Part shown: positions 34,833-48,219 of the stretch, piece after piece
Numbering within the stretch: the first letter of the stretch is position 1
Layout of the letters: each line of letters starts with the position of its first letter
Source of the DNA: Centroberyx gerrardi
Taxonomy: Eukaryota; Chordata; Actinopteri; Beryciformes; Berycidae
Assembly: GCF_048128805.1 (NCBI RefSeq)
Contig: NC_136004.1
Coordinates: 20,188,284-20,252,283, forward strand
Direction: 5' to 3'
DNA length: 64,000 nucleotides
Notes under the pieces: generated by a model
Seen by the model: the letters and a program-made list of their open reading frames with translations, nothing else
What the model was told of the DNA's origin: nothing
The model's database searches: none
Position numbers and translations under genes: made by a program

Positions 34833-36843
34833 GTGAGTATGTTGTCAAGACTGAGACCCTGTCAACATTTACCCTTGTTGTCTCCAAGTGCTTTTAATAG
34901 GACACAAAGTCTCTTAACTGCATGGGAAATGTCCCGAAATGACGAACCACGGCAGTTGTGGGTAGCTTTCATCCAAAATTCGTTTTTGTTCCCTAAATAA
35001 TCGTCGAAATGTGCTCATCATGGGTGAAATTTAAAGGGCTCGAGCGTCTCTTCACCCTCGAAGCGATGCTGCGCGGACTATTGGCGATGGAGTAAAGTTT
35101 GCTAAGAGAAACACAGTCCAGGCTTTTCTTCATCTGAGAGTTGCTTGGTGTCTCACCAACAGGGATGGTTGGCACAAAAGATGCACAGGGCACGTGCTTT
35201 TTGCACCTTTTATAACTTAACGATAATAATTTGGTTATTCCTGAGCCTAACGATTATCTGGATGATTAGGCCTAAATCCTTTGGGTGGTCAACATGATAA
35301 TGACGCAATTAATACAATATGTCCCTCCATTGTAAGGCAAACAAAATGTTAGCAGGCCTGATCTGGAGCCAGCCACTAAGGTTGATTTTAAGTTATAAGC
35401 TCGCTGCACTTCAACTCTCGACCGTTTGAACTTGGATGACTTGGCCTGTAATACGGCCTATACGCCTCTAGTGTGTGTTTGAAATGTGAATCTAAATTTT
35501 GCAGTGAAATGTCTGCTATGTGGTGCGCGTGCCTGCGCGCGTGCGCGACTGTGGGTGTGCGCTTGCTCGGCTCATTGGCCACTCATGACTGCTGGATGGA
35601 GAACAGGAACAAATAGGGAGCAGCCAGTTGTTTCACAATCCAGTGGTGTGTAGCAGTAAACCAAAACAGTAATTGTGTGTGTGTGTGTTGGGGATTAATT
35701 TCTATTCATAGTGTGTGCATGTGAACACTTTAGTAGCCTACAAGTAAGTGTGAGTGTGTGTGTGTGTGTGTGTTTGGGGAGGGGGGTATTCATTTCTATT
35801 CATATGTGTCCTGTGTGTGTGTACGAGTACAGGTGTGTGTGTGTGTTTCTATACTGTAGTCCTCGGTCTGTTTGATAAGAAATACTGAAGCAGCAAGTGT
35901 GTAGTTTGGTTCCCAGAACAATTTCTGACAAAATTGGTATCAGAAGTTATCAGCTGTGTTGTATTGCCAAACTCTTCAAAAATGTGGATCACTTCAGAAG
36001 TCTGAAAAGCGCTGCTGTCAGGAACACGTTTACCTTCTGGAATAAGAAAACACACCGATAGGCTGAGGTTGGTGTTCTTTGTTGATTCGATGATGTAGAT
36101 GCGACAGTTCTCACACCTTTATTTCAAGAGCGCCTCGCTCTTTGGTTGAAGCACAAAAGACAGAAAGACATGCCTTTAGGATGGGAAATTGATGCCAGCA
36201 ACCAGCTAAACTCTACTACAAGTTTGTTAACTCTACCAGTCTCCCTGACGAGTCATTTGGAGGTTGTATTCTATTCCAAAAATCAAATAGGCTGGTAAAA
36301 TTGAGAATGTGGCTGATGATTTACAGAAAAAGTTAGTTTTCTGCCCTGATGGCTTCCTTAGTTTTTGACTCTTGGATATTTTAGTAGTCTTCACTTCTCT
36401 TTTACCCAATCTGTATTGGGCATGTGTATGTGCATGAAAGCTGTAAGGCATATAAATGTAACAACTAGGGCCACACAATGTTGACAAAAATCATACAGCC
36501 TAAATCCTCAATCATATGAACATCTGAACATTGCAATTGTGATAGTAGTTTTATGTTACTTTATTAGCACCTACAACAAGTAACACTTTAGGAGGGCGGT
36601 GAGATGCTAATGTTTAGGATTTGCTCAGTTTGAATAATAATACGATTTTCTCCAGTGAAACTCGATTACTTGGTTCAGGATTCTACAAAGTACAAGAATT
36701 GTTTAGGAAGCTGTCTGAAACATCAAACAAATTGCAACCTGTAATTAGGAAATTGCACTCGTCACTTTTGCATTTTTGCAACGTTTCGGTTGTATTGTGT
36801 GCAGCCCTAACCAAACCTATTCTGAGAGCATCTAACATGTGCT

Positions 36844-36875
<32 letters not shown>

Positions 36876-37720
36876 GCCGTTGCAGACCAAGCAATGACTA
36901 GCAGTGCTAAAAAAAGTAGTGGTGTGTTGCCTTAGCTATCAGCAGTGGATCAGACAGTGTCACGCATGGTTCCATGTCTTTAACTGAGATGTTATCAGAC
37001 GCCAGCGCTTCCGCTCGCCTCAGGGCTTCTAAGAAATCCACTGATGAGACCACAAGGGAGGAGGTCTGACCCACAACGGCCCTGCGGGGAGAGCAGGGGA
37101 GGGGAGGGGAAGGAGAAGGAGCGAAAGGAGAGAGGGAATGAAGGAGAGACGGGCAGAGAGATGAAGAGGGGCCGTGGGAGATAAATTGGCCGACGAATAG
37201 AAATGGGAAGAATGACGGAGAAACAAGGAAGAAAGACGGGAAGTAGGGAGAAATGGGGGCAGAAGTGAGGTTCCTCTCTTGGGGAACGGCATGTAGTGAT
37301 GTGAGCTGGTGATATGGGGACCTCCTAAGCATGACGAGAAACACACACACCTTATAACAGTGTGTGTTTTTGTGTGTGTGTGAGGCGTGACTCACCTAGG
37401 CAGTAGGCCACACACACAGCAAAGCCTGAAATCTCAGACTTAACTGGGGAATCTCACCTGCACACACACACACACACATACGCCAGTTCCCCTTGTTTGT
37501 GTGAGTGTGTTTGAGCACACACCCACACGTGCACGTCTGTGTATTTTTTCCAAAGCAGCAATAATTAGAGACTGTGTATTTGTGTGTGTTTACCCCAATG
37601 TACCCTTGTTCTTGTTATTGGAGGAATGTTGATTATAGGCCAGATTTAGCTAGCAGTAGAAGAATATCGGCCAAAACAAGTGTGTGCTTGTAGGCGCTGC
37701 TTTGCAGTTGTAATTCATTA

Positions 37721-37751
<31 letters not shown>

Positions 37752-37895
37752 TATGTGTGTAGAGTTATGATGTGGTGTTTTTTTTTCCAAATAGCCCAAT
37801 CTAACATTAGAAAGGAAACAAAGCCTGAATGTTTGATTTGTAGTTATGAGTAGTTTCTCCAGCTTGCACAGGTGCGTGTTTATATCAGGTAGCCT

Positions 37896-37897
<2 letters not shown>

Positions 37898-37946
<49 letters not shown>

Positions 37947-37951
37947 GTGTG
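37898..37951. repeat. (TG)n microsatellite
   Basis: TG array with a single GC interruption near its right end. A smaller TG tract lies at 37720-37760. Confidence 0.93.
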
Positions 37952-38933
37952 TGGCCGAGAGGGGAGTCATTAGGTCTGAGAGGAAGTGGAAGGTTGAAGT
38001 GAAAGTAAGAACCCTTTCTCTTGTCTCACTGTACACTCATGGAGCAGCCAAATAGACGACTCGCATCATGTCACTTCAGTTCATTCCCCCGTTCAAACAA
38101 AATCCCGGCATTCCTCTCACCACAGGTGGGAACCCAGAACAGGTTTCCTGCTAGATATCTATTCAAAATTCTGTCCTCCTGTCCCCTTTAATCCCATGAT
38201 GGGCTCCTCCTTTAAATAGAGGGAGAATGCGCTCCTGCTTCCTTTAGGTTTTACATACCGGGAGGCTTGATAGTGTAGAGGACGGTCCCGTTGTGCCAGA
38301 TCTCTAACCGCACCTTTCTCCTTTCTTTTTGTGTCCGTATGCATCCTTGACTGAAGTAAGTCAAGGAAACATAATATTTGTAGGTCAAAGAGGCTAATCA
38401 AAATGTTACCTTAGTTTAAAATGTTGATTTATTCAGTAGTGAGTTCTAACCTAACCCTAACCTGGGTCCCAATGTGAAAAAGTTTATAACCCCCTGAATT
38501 AGCCTTCCAAGGAATTCACTTGGCTCCAAATGATTCACATCCAATTAGGGTGACTGAAGGAGTCAATTACGTCCGACCCCACATCCCTAAACGTTATCAT
38601 ACATTCACTATTCAGAATCAATCAGAAACCCATCAAGAGAGGGGGTGACTCATTCATAAAGTGCTTGCAGAGTTCAGCGAGAGTTGTCTGCTGCATTCAC
38701 AGAGCTGGAACAGAGTCTAGCTTGAATTGGCTGAATTGTATTGATTTGACTCGGCCAAGTCATGAAAGATGGAATGCTGTATTTAGCCTGTTAGAGACTA
38801 AGCCTGCGTTTGAAAGCCTCAATAACGAGTTGAGATCAGCCTGGAGTGACTCAGTAGCTGAGAAACATAATTCAACTGTTTACTAATTATTAATGTTCAG
38901 TCTGGGAGTACTTAACGTAATGTGTGCAATCAA

Positions 38934-38934
<1 letters not shown>

Positions 38935-38964
<30 letters not shown>
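38935..38964. repeat. (TTTA)n tetranucleotide microsatellite
   Basis: Seven ATTT/TTTA units. Confidence 0.92.
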
Positions 38965-38966
<2 letters not shown>

Positions 38967-39099
38967 AGGACTCGGTGTGTGTGAGTGGAGGAGAAGTTGC
39001 ATAGAGGTTGAATTGTTGTTGATGTCAGACAGTCCGGTCCGTTGACCCCATTCCCTTACTCTCCATTCCCTTCACATCTCATCCATCCAAACCCTAAAT

Positions 39100-39127
39100 C
39101 CTCTCCTCTCCTCTCCTCTCCTCTCTC
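39100..39127. repeat. (CTCCT)n pentanucleotide microsatellite
   Basis: Five CTCCT/CCTCT units in a pyrimidine-rich context. Confidence 0.88.
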
Positions 39128-39894
39128 ATGGGCTTTTTCTCTGTCATTATGTCTCTCAGTTGCCCTATAGTTTAGCATTTCTTTGACATGCCAGGGTCTG
39201 TCTTGGAAGGCTAATGACAGACTACAAACCGTACAGAGATGCTTTGTATTAGTCACTGGTAGAAAGCCTGACAGATAGACGGATGCTGGTTAATGGACCC
39301 CTGAAAGAGTCTAACCAGCATACTGGAAAGTACTGGGAACACCTTCTGCTTTTACAGCTTTCATATACAAAACTGTGACAGTGTGGTATAGCAGTTGAAC
39401 AATGTTCTTGCATCATAAGCTGTTTCAATTTAACACGAACCCCAGATTTGCTTTCCACTCAAGTACTGAGGGGGGAAAGTATTTTTCGACAGCCCAACAT
39501 TTAGTTTCCATAGGATTCTCTCTCTTGCTTACTTTTCACCCTTTGCAGCCCTGCACAATTCCTTCTTACACTCTCAGACTCAGTTCGGTTTTTTTCTTCT
39601 CTCCCAACCTGCCTCTCCGTTCCCAGACCACAGGAAATGGCCAGAGAGTGGCCGGGCCTTGTTTCTGTGGGTCTCAAGAATAGCAGCATTGTGTTATGTT
39701 GGAGCCTGCATTGTTGTGGGAAAGTACGACTGAGCTAGAAAATACTCTCACCAAAACTCTCACACATTCTGCATATGCGATATTTAAAAAAAACAGTCTT
39801 CTATTCTTCACTAGTTCATAGCTTTTGCTCTCTCTTATTTTATTTTATTAGTGGGCTAGTTGCAGTTATACAGATTCAGAAATATTGACTTGCT

Positions 39895-39955
39895 CTGCTG
39901 TTGGTGTTTATGTAAGCTGCTCTGGATAAGACCTTCAGCTGCAGTAAATGCCTAA
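39895..39955. repeat. Fish repeat 3' end fragment (GTAAGCTGCTCTGGATAAGA type)
   Basis: The phrase GTAAGCTGCTCTGGATAAGA followed by CAGTAAATGCCTAA is a diverged form of a very common teleost repeat terminus (GTAAGTCGCTTTGGATAAAA, then CTGCTAAATG). The family assignment is from memory. Confidence 0.5.
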
Positions 39956-41098
39956 TATAGAGGCCTAGATGTAAAAATATAGGCCTATAGCTTATGTAGT
40001 GTTGATATATTGACATATCAATGTTTTTCTTTGTTACTGTCAATAGATAATAGGTGTTAGCCACTGGTAACACCTCATGTTGGGCTATTCTCAGCTTCTT
40101 CAGCTACATAATTACTGCTGAGACCAAATGACTATGCCTTTCCCACCTCTTGTAGGATCAAAACACTTCAAGATTTCTTGAACTAAATAAGTCACAAAGT
40201 TGCCATCCTAGACACATTTTCCTTTGCTGATCCCATGCTATTCTGTGCTAATTCTTTTATCTTTCAGAATAGGCTACATGCCTTCTTTTTTTCTAATGAC
40301 ATTGAATGAGCATTTGCCTCCTTGCCTTGAGTCAGTTTGTTTTATTGATGCAGAAAAGACTTTTGTCTAGGTTATTTGCAATATTCGTTTTACTGATATA
40401 TTCAGAATAGACTCTGGTCTAGCTTATTTGCAATTTATCTACTGTGTAGCCTCATCCTCCCTTGTTTTTCCCTGAATCAGCTGATCCTTTCCTCAGGCTA
40501 TGGAAAGTAAGGCCGAGGTTATCTCATGTTTCAGCACCACTTCCTCCTTTACAATATGTTCTTCAATTATGTAAGCGTCTCGCTTTCTGCTCTGTTCATT
40601 ATCAAAGCTCTTTCACATCTCACTTCACACAAACAGGAACACCGAGTCTCAGCCAATCCCATGCCTCCAACCCAAAACCTTTTCATGTAGGCCTCTTCTT
40701 TTATGTAGCGGATCAATCAGTTAATAAATAAATCAACACTTTATGCTGCATGTATCTGTTTTTAGGTTATGCCGTTTTTGCTTGACGCACAACAGCTTGA
40801 TGCATTTAAGTATGAAACATGAACAAAAGGTCACATAGAGGAAGGTCACATGGACAAGATAATGGTCTTCTTTCAGTCTTTTCAGTCAACAAACTGGTAT
40901 GTTGGCTAACAGTGGAATGGACTGTTTTGCCTGTTATATCCATGTTGTAACTGCATGGGAGGAAATTCCTTACCTTGTTCTTCTAATGACAAGGTTAGCA
41001 TAGACTAGCATGACGATCCTGTGTGAGGTTACACTCATGTATGTTTTACTTGTGTTTGCATTCATACATGGGTGCATTTTGGCATGCAGGGTGTTGTG

Positions 41099-41099
<1 letters not shown>

Positions 41100-41152
<53 letters not shown>
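41100..41152. repeat. (TG)n microsatellite
   Basis: Uninterrupted TG array of about 26 units. Confidence 0.95.
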
Positions 41153-41155
<3 letters not shown>

Positions 41156-41392
41156 GTCGCTGCCTGGTCGCTGCTTGCCAGGGCAGGGCAGGGCTTCCTG
41201 TTCCTGTGATTGCTGCCCAGACTGAGCAGAGCAGAAATCCTCTGGTCTCTGTTCCTCTCTGTTCCTCTCTGCCACCTGGACTCTCACCCCGCGCCTGGCA
41301 CCATCTCCTCTCTCCTCTCACCTTTCTCCCGCTCTGTTTGTCTGACTTCCTGCCTGGCTCCTTCTCATTCTCTCTCCATTTCTGTTGATGTC

Positions 41393-41450
41393 CCCCCCCC
41401 CCCCCCCTCTCTCTCTCTATCTATCTCCCTCTCTCTCTCTCTCTCTCATT
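41393..41450. repeat. C-run and (CT)n tract
   Basis: A run of about 15 C followed by CTCTCTAT-type pyrimidine repeats. Confidence 0.9.
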
Positions 41451-41582
41451 GTGTGTCGTGTGTCTGGCTTCTGGCCTCTCTCCTGCGCTTCCTTTTCTTG
41501 TTTCATCCCCTCAGGCACTGCAGCCAGGACTGTGGTTGCAATCGTTTTCTCCGCCCTCTTCTCACTCACTTAATTTTACTCA

Positions 41583-41615
41583 GCCCCCCCACACACACAC
41601 CCACACACACCCCTC

Positions 41616-41673
<58 letters not shown>

Positions 41674-41688
41674 CTCTCTCTCTCTCTG
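41583..41688. repeat. (CA)n(CT)n compound microsatellite
   Basis: CA array (about 41621-41670) followed directly by CTCTCT. Confidence 0.93.
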
Positions 41689-42689
41689 CTTTGTAAATTT
41701 ATCCAAGCTCTGTGATTCATTCAGTGATTCAGAGAATGAAAATTCAAAGGTGGTAACAAAATCTGTTTTTCATCCCAACCTCTGTTACGCACATGTTGCT
41801 GCCTGTTTTATTTTTTTCCTGTTTTACTGGAAAGACAGTGTTTGTTGTCTCAAAGAGCCTTAATGCCATGCAGACTAATTGAGTCGTAAGCAATAGATTG
41901 GATCCGGCTGATATTGGTAATAAGGCCAGTGCTATATAAAGGTCAGAAGGATGTGGGTTATTGTAAGAGATATCACCGAGGCCGATGTCTTTGCTTGTGC
42001 TCTGGTTAAACAGTTAATTGCATTTTGTATAACGAGGATGACGATTAAGAGCACATCCTCTTTTATTGCAATTAACAAACAAAAGGCGCATGTAGGTGTG
42101 CGGACAGACACATTTTCTCACACACACATCTCTCTCTCTCTCTTTCTCTCAGTGTGTGTGAAAAATGCTCTAAACGGCCACCTAACGGCGAGTTGTGTAT
42201 GTGTAAATGACCCAAAGACTCAAGAGAATCTCTTTTGAGTTTGTGTGCGTCCATGGCATTGAACAAGAGCTGTTCCCAACTGGGGATAACAGGGAGCACT
42301 TAGTGGTGTGTGAGAGCTGATACCAGCCTCTGAGATATAAATAGGACCACCCTGCAGCAGGGCTTCCACTAGCAACACTGATAATTCTCTATCCACAAAC
42401 TCACTGTGTCATCATGTGTGTTTTAGTCTCTGGTGTCACGATGAATACCTAAAAATTGAACTGTGTGTGTGTCTGTGACCATTTGCTCTAATGTTTGTGT
42501 TGGCATCATAGTCTGTGGCTGTGTGTGCATTTTGAAGGCAATGCTGGTTGCAAGGAGCTGTGTTTTGGCTCTGCTCCCAATAGGCCACAGCTATAGGGTT
42601 CTGTTTACTGGCCGCTATAGGCATGCTGGTAGATGCTTCCTCATGGGGTTTTGAGCGATGTTCCTGTTTTTAAGAGTAGCCTACTTAAT

Positions 42690-42840
42690 TAAAGTGGAGT
42701 GGAAAAAGAGAGGAGAATGAGGGGGGATGCCATATGACACGGGTTGACCACCAGATTTGAACCCACAACATCGCAAGTTCATGTCACGCACCTTAGCCCA
42801 CTGATCCCCCAAGGTGTCCCAAGGTTGAGTCAGGGTTGAG
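42690..42840 (-). mobile_element. tRNA-derived SINE fragment
   Basis: Read on the minus strand, a B-box-like GTGGGTTCAAATCTGGTGG follows a degenerate tRNA-like head (GATCAGTGGGCTAAGGTGCG). The body continues with CATATGGCATCCCCCCTCAT and then CTCTCTT-like sequence. This order is typical of teleost tRNA-derived SINEs. Confidence 0.6.
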
Positions 42841-43406
42841 TCTTGTTGATAATAAACTTGGTGAGCTGACACGTGACCAGAGCGCTCAAGACCACAGTGG
42901 TTACTCAGGCTGACAAGATCAATTCATGTGTGTCTTTCTCGTATCCTGTTTCCTTGCTGTTTGATTAAAATCGGTTTTAGGCTGTCCCCAGCAAAACAAG
43001 CACGTAATTCGTGATAAGCTGCGACCAGCTTGGCGCTTCGAGAAGGCGTGGCAGTCGCATCACGTTTTTTCGTTTCAGTCTGTGGCTTCAGTCAGGAATC
43101 TGAACTCCTGGCTCAATAAAAAGGTTACTTTAGGTTATATATTCATTTTTAGGCACAGAGCTGCCAAGACCAATAACAAACCAGGCTACAGAGCAGTCGA
43201 ACCCAGAGAAAAAAGGTAGGCTCAAATACAGCCTAAAAACATAGAGGAAAAAATCACTATAATATTCCTATAGTATTGCTGTAGGCACAATATTTACTCA
43301 AGCGACTGCGGCAAAAATAAACAAGGTTCCCTTCCGGCTCCCCCACTGCGCCCGGTGGACACAGCAACACACACACATGTCTAAATACTGGATCAAAAAC
43401 AGCTCT

Positions 43407-43477
43407 GGTGGACACTGGCCTTGAACCCGGGATCTCTGGTGTGGCAAACCTATGCTTTACCGACCGAGCTGAACTCA
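43407..43477 (-). repeat. tRNA-like sequence (degenerate, possibly SINE head)
   Basis: On the minus strand, TTCAGCTCGGTCGGTAAAGC resembles an A box/D arm and GGGTTCAAGGCC resembles a B box. The anticodon-loop position would read TTGCCAC (GCC, Gly). The T stem and acceptor stem pair poorly, so a functional tRNA gene is unlikely; a tRNA pseudogene or SINE head fits better. Confidence 0.5.
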
Positions 43478-44701
43478 AAATGATGCAGTAATCAGGCTCA
43501 TATAGTCTTTATAAGTGTGTACCACTTACACTGTACACATGCATGTTATGTTTTTTGAAATTTTTCTGACCGACTGACAGAGTGAGTTATACTGCTGGTC
43601 ACAGCTAAAAATCTGGTTCCATTTCTGGTCTCAGGAGCAATGAATTACTATGATGTCATGAGGGATATTATTAATTCACTTTTCAGCCATTCAAGAAAAT
43701 GATTCTTTTCGAAATTTAAATACTGAAATATGAAAACAAGGCACATTGGTGTAGGCCTTTAGCCTATTGATAATGAAGTGAATTTATCAATCAATCATGG
43801 TCTCAGCTTACATTTTGAATTGATTCAATTGCAGAAGAACCAACCAAAAGTCTACAATAAGAGTGCATTGTTCCCATTTAGTAGACCAGTCAGTGCATGC
43901 CTGAGGATAAATTTAGATAGCAAGCACCCATTCACTGTTCATTTGCCAGTATAAACTAAGTGGTTTCACAGTCATTGGTGGGACGTATCAACAGTGGCAT
44001 GTGATTGGTTACTGACCCGCAGTGCTGCTCGGAAGTTGAACTGTAGTTTTTCTTGCCAACAGACTCCACTCAACTGTCAACATCAGCCATGTTGTCTCAG
44101 TTGCTCAGCACAAAACAAATAGACTTACGGGGACTAATTTCTCAAATTGCTTGTGGTGTTGATGCTGCAGGAATTGCTTTTCCAGATCGCTATAAAGCAC
44201 ATGGGAGAGACAAAGATAGCAGTCAGTGTGTCAGTGTGTGTCACACTGAAGAATGCAGTTGTTGAGGAAGAAGAGAAGGGATGATGAGTAAGGTGATTGT
44301 TCTACAACATTGTCCATGTACTTGCAACTTACTGAGTTCAAATGGGGCTCATGGCCTGTATTTTCTGACTATTTTTGGTTTCTGCTGCAAACAGAAATGC
44401 CCTGAAATAAAATTTAAAAAAATGAATAAATTAATATAACACAGGAACACCATGGCTGAGGTCAGAAGTCCAGGGGGAGAGGTAGGGGAACAGGGAGAGG
44501 AGACTCAAAACTGTATTTTGACCTTTCTTCTTCCCTTGAAACTTACGCATATGATTAGGCTTTTCCATCAAGGTAAAAGGAAAGGAAGCCTGAATTCAAA
44601 CACATCTGGGGATCCTCATACTAGAAGACGGAGAGGATGAAAAGAAAGGGAAAACCATGGGAACAGAGACAGCCAAGCCCCCAGAGGGATACGGAGAGAG
44701 G

Positions 44702-44826
<125 letters not shown>

Positions 44827-45644
44827 TGCGTGCGTGCGTGCGTGTGGTGTACTCAGCCAGCCAGTGCTGAGTCATGGCTGGGCTGGCCAGGCAGATAGAA
44901 ACAGGCTTCTGGGGGGCCAGCTGGAGGGGCACAAGGGGGCACGCTCTGAGCATGCTCTAAAAAGCACAGGAAAGGGTATTAGTTGTTGTGACAGGACACA
45001 TCCAGGAACTTAAGTGACGCAATATTTCACGATGCCAAGTTTTCACTGCCTCATTGACGTAAGTGTCCCCTGGTATGTCTTATGATACCAATAAGAAAGT
45101 ATGGGTTCATCGCGTGACACACGAGCAAGAATGTACGACTTTTCTTCCCTGAATGTAGTCATGTGTGTGATACGGAGAGAGAGGGAGAGAGATGTTAGCG
45201 GAGAGATAACAAGACATGTTGCTCCATGTTTGGCCCAACCACAACCCCTCCCCCCCCCCACCCCCTTTCTCGTGGTTTTCTGTGATCTGTTGGACCACAG
45301 TCAGTGAACCCCCCCCCCACACACTCATACTTCCGCTATCTAGAATAGACCCTTTTCTGCTGCATTGGAGGAAGAGTGGTATGTAGGCACATGTTGACAT
45401 TTGAGTAACATTTAGGCTAAACCCTAGTTATAGCTGATCTCTTACTATGACAGTATTCAACTGTTGTTGTTTAGCAGCTCATTTTAAAGAAGGTGCAAGC
45501 CATGAGTGCAACAGTGCGTGTGAAGAGATGAGCTGGAGTTGTTATATAATGCATGGTGATATCTTCAAAAACATCTTCAGGTTCCTCAGCCTCGCCAAAA
45601 CTTTATCTTTGTTTGTCCTCTTGTTTAAATATGTCTGATTTTGA

Positions 45645-45765
45645 TCTTGTTTTTACTGTTTTTGCATCCTCTGCCACTTTTCTATGTGCAGCACTTCATA
45701 ACAATGTGTTTTAAAAAGTGCTATATAAATAAAGCCTTACTTACTTACTAACTAACTTACTCAGA
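45645..45765 (+). mobile_element. L2-type LINE 3' tail
   Basis: AAAAAGTGCTATATAAATAA followed by AGCCTTACTTACTTACTAACT is the typical L2 3' end with its short tandem tail. No RT coding remains here. Confidence 0.7.
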
Positions 45766-45889
45766 GGTCTGCATAACATTTTCCTGCTAGGAAGTGTTTT
45801 GTGATATGTTAACGTGTTCACTGCTTTTGCTGAAATAGTCATCCATTATTACTGTCCCAATGCAATTACAAAAATCTATCATGCTGCAT

Positions 45890-45965
45890 TTATTTAACCT
45901 TTATTTAACCAGATAGATCCCATTGAGATTTGAAATATCTTTTTCAAGGGAGACCTTAAGTGGGC
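45890..45965. repeat. Widespread teleost repeat fragment (TTTATTTAACCAGATAGATC type)
   Basis: ACCTTTATTTAACCAGATAG, then CCCATTGAGATTTGAAA and AAGGGAGACCTTA, resemble a repeat end I know from many teleost genomes. The class is uncertain. Confidence 0.5.
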
Positions 45966-46661
45966 TATAGTTTGTATTCAATCTATCCTGTATAACGGTT
46001 CAAAACAGAAACTATTTCCCCAGGCTTCTTGATAAAAAAAAATTTTTTTTTAATTTATTTATACAGAAAATAACAAGGACATTGCTTGGTGTAGAGACGT
46101 CTTTCATAAAAGCACATTTTCAGTTAGAGGGATAAAACATTAAATATCCTTATATGGGCCTGAAGATAGCATTGTATTCATCCATTGACTGTCTGCATAA
46201 GCCAATAAGCTCAGCTCTTTCATCAGCTCAGGCCTGTTGTGGTTCTTTGAAAATGTGTCCTTCCTTCCACTAATCTCCCATAACTATGGGTTGAGTGCAC
46301 TTGAGGTGAATAGTGCGTGCACATGAGGGAACGGCAGGAGAACGTTTGAAAAGATGAAGGTTAGGGTAGGGCTCTCATTGAATAGTTTAGGAATGCATCC
46401 TGTTTCCTCTTTTCCGTGGAACTATATGTGGCTAACTCTTAAACCATTGGCTCATTTCTTCGTTACTCCAGTGGTAGCTGTTAGTTAATCGTGGTGGATG
46501 GATAAAAGCACGTGTGCTGTAGAAGAACAGGATTGGCATGTGCAATTACGACCAAATTCTCCCCAGGATTTGGTGATAAAGTGGTGCTGGGACACTATTG
46601 ATCATAAGGAATGTTACTACTAAAGTGATCAGTCTGAAATTGGCAGATTGGAAACATTTTA

Positions 46662-47114
46662 GGCCGTTTTCAAACCTATAAGCCGTTTGCTTTGGTCCAG
46701 ATCGGAGGACGAGTTATTGCTTTTACGCGTTGGTTCAGTAATGCTCGGCAAAATTTCAAACAAACCATAATTTCATCAACAAAAGCCACATTGGAGCAGT
46801 CATTTCCTTCACTGGTCAGAAATTTGGTGTGGGAAAGGACTTTCTTCCGAGGTAAACAAACATGGAGCATGAGCATCTGTTGTATGTGGAGTGAGAACAT
46901 GATCCGACCGTGATCCGACCTAACTGCTGCACAAGGCTTCCTGTGGTACCGAGAATGTACCAAGACCACCCTCAGTAAGGTCTCTGTCTCATTGTTTTGG
47001 ACCGCACCCGAGTGCAACTGTGGTATTATCGTATGCCCAAACGAACCGAACTAAGGGGGAGACCGGTCCACAGTTCAAAATAACGGCTCAAAACAAACTA
47101 GGTGTGAAAACACT
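46662..47114. mobile_element. MITE-like element with GTTTTCAAACCTA inverted ends
   Basis: GTTTTCAAACCTA at 46666-46678 and TAGGTGTGAAAAC at 47099-47111 are inverted complements with 12/13 identity. Flanks have TTAG-like sequence on both sides (about 46658 and 47116), which could be a short target duplication. There is no transposase ORF. Superfamily uncertain (Harbinger- or hAT-like). Confidence 0.5.
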
Positions 47115-47994
47115 CTTAGATATACAGTGATATTTCAAATTCATAAGTTGTTGCATGGCCACTGTTACAACATTTAGGGAAATTCTTGCACAGTGACCAC
47201 TGAGAAAGAGACAAAGAGAGTGAGAAAATGGGAGACGGAGTCAAGAGACCATAGCAGTAATAATCCATATTATGGCCCTGACATTATGAATCTAAAGAAA
47301 GGAGAAGCTACAGTCAAACAGGTCACATGTTTATACACACACACACACACACACATAGACACACACACACAGCTGGACAGGCAGGCAGTGTGGTTGATTG
47401 AGAAATGTTCTAACCGTACTTCCTCAGTCAGGACTTCATTCAGTGTCTGACTGTCTTATTACTGTTTTCATTCATCTTAGCTACTTGCCTCTGTGTCATC
47501 CGTATCAGCGTGATTTGGAACTGATTCAATTGACTTTTATTGCCTCCCTCCTTCTCTCCCCCCTTCCCTCTGCTCCATTGCTCTTTCCAACTCTATTCAT
47601 CTCCTTAGCAGAATAAGATTTCCACAATTTTGACTTGAATGTATCTCCACTTTTATTGTTTTTGCGATTTATTCGATTGATGTTTTTTTTCCAAACTGAA
47701 TAGTAGCCCATTGTTTCTTTTGGTGAACCGTGACTGTCCTCATCTATTAAAATACTTTATGACTGGTTGATTGCCAGAGATCCTTTGCAATCCCATGTAA
47801 TCCAATTTGGGCTGATTAAGATTGAGTACTGATAAAATCAGACTTTTGGCTGTCCTTTCTAAATGTTTGAACTGTTTCAAACTTTCAAGTAGTTCAAAGA
47901 AATGCTGTGACTGTTTGCCAGTTCCATCTTTAACTCTCCAGTTCTTGCACAACACTCCACATATCTTGATTTGCCTCTAATTATATTTCTATTT

Positions 47995-48189
47995 CTCTCC
48001 CTTGTTTGTCCCTCAATCGTCTTTTATTTTCTCTTTCCTGTCCTAAACCTTCCATCCTTCCTCTCTCCTCTCCCCCATCGTCCCCTTTATCTCTCTCTCT
48101 CCCCCCTTCCATTCCTCCCTCTCTCTCTCTCTGTCTTCCTGCCTCTGTGTCTCCATGTCTTCCGCTTTCCAACCTCCTCTCTCTCACAG
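47995..48189 (+). other. Long polypyrimidine tract before the sh2b3 coding-exon acceptor
   Basis: About 190 nt of almost pure C/T sequence runs into the acceptor CTCTCTCACAG (AG at 48188-48189). This is far longer than a normal polypyrimidine tract and is microsatellite-like. Confidence 0.8.
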
Positions 48190-48219
48190 CAGTGATTCTC
48201 AGCCGGTCTGGTTACTGCA

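Noticed and set aside
34993..35193. 66-codon minus-strand ORF next to the CpG patch
   Set aside because: No recognisable family and no splice or start context; CpG content explains the open frame.
36907..37395. 162-codon minus-strand ORF rich in Ser, Pro and Leu
   Set aside because: Arises from a GA/GGA-rich purine tract; no domain, no splice context and no homology that I recognise.
41023..41863. Long ORFs across the TG, CT and CA arrays
   Set aside because: They consist of CVCVC, SLSLS and HTHTH repeats from microsatellites and have no unique protein sequence.
43407..43477. Functional tRNA-Gly gene
   Set aside because: A and B boxes are recognisable, but acceptor and T stems pair poorly, so I list it only as a degenerate tRNA-like repeat.
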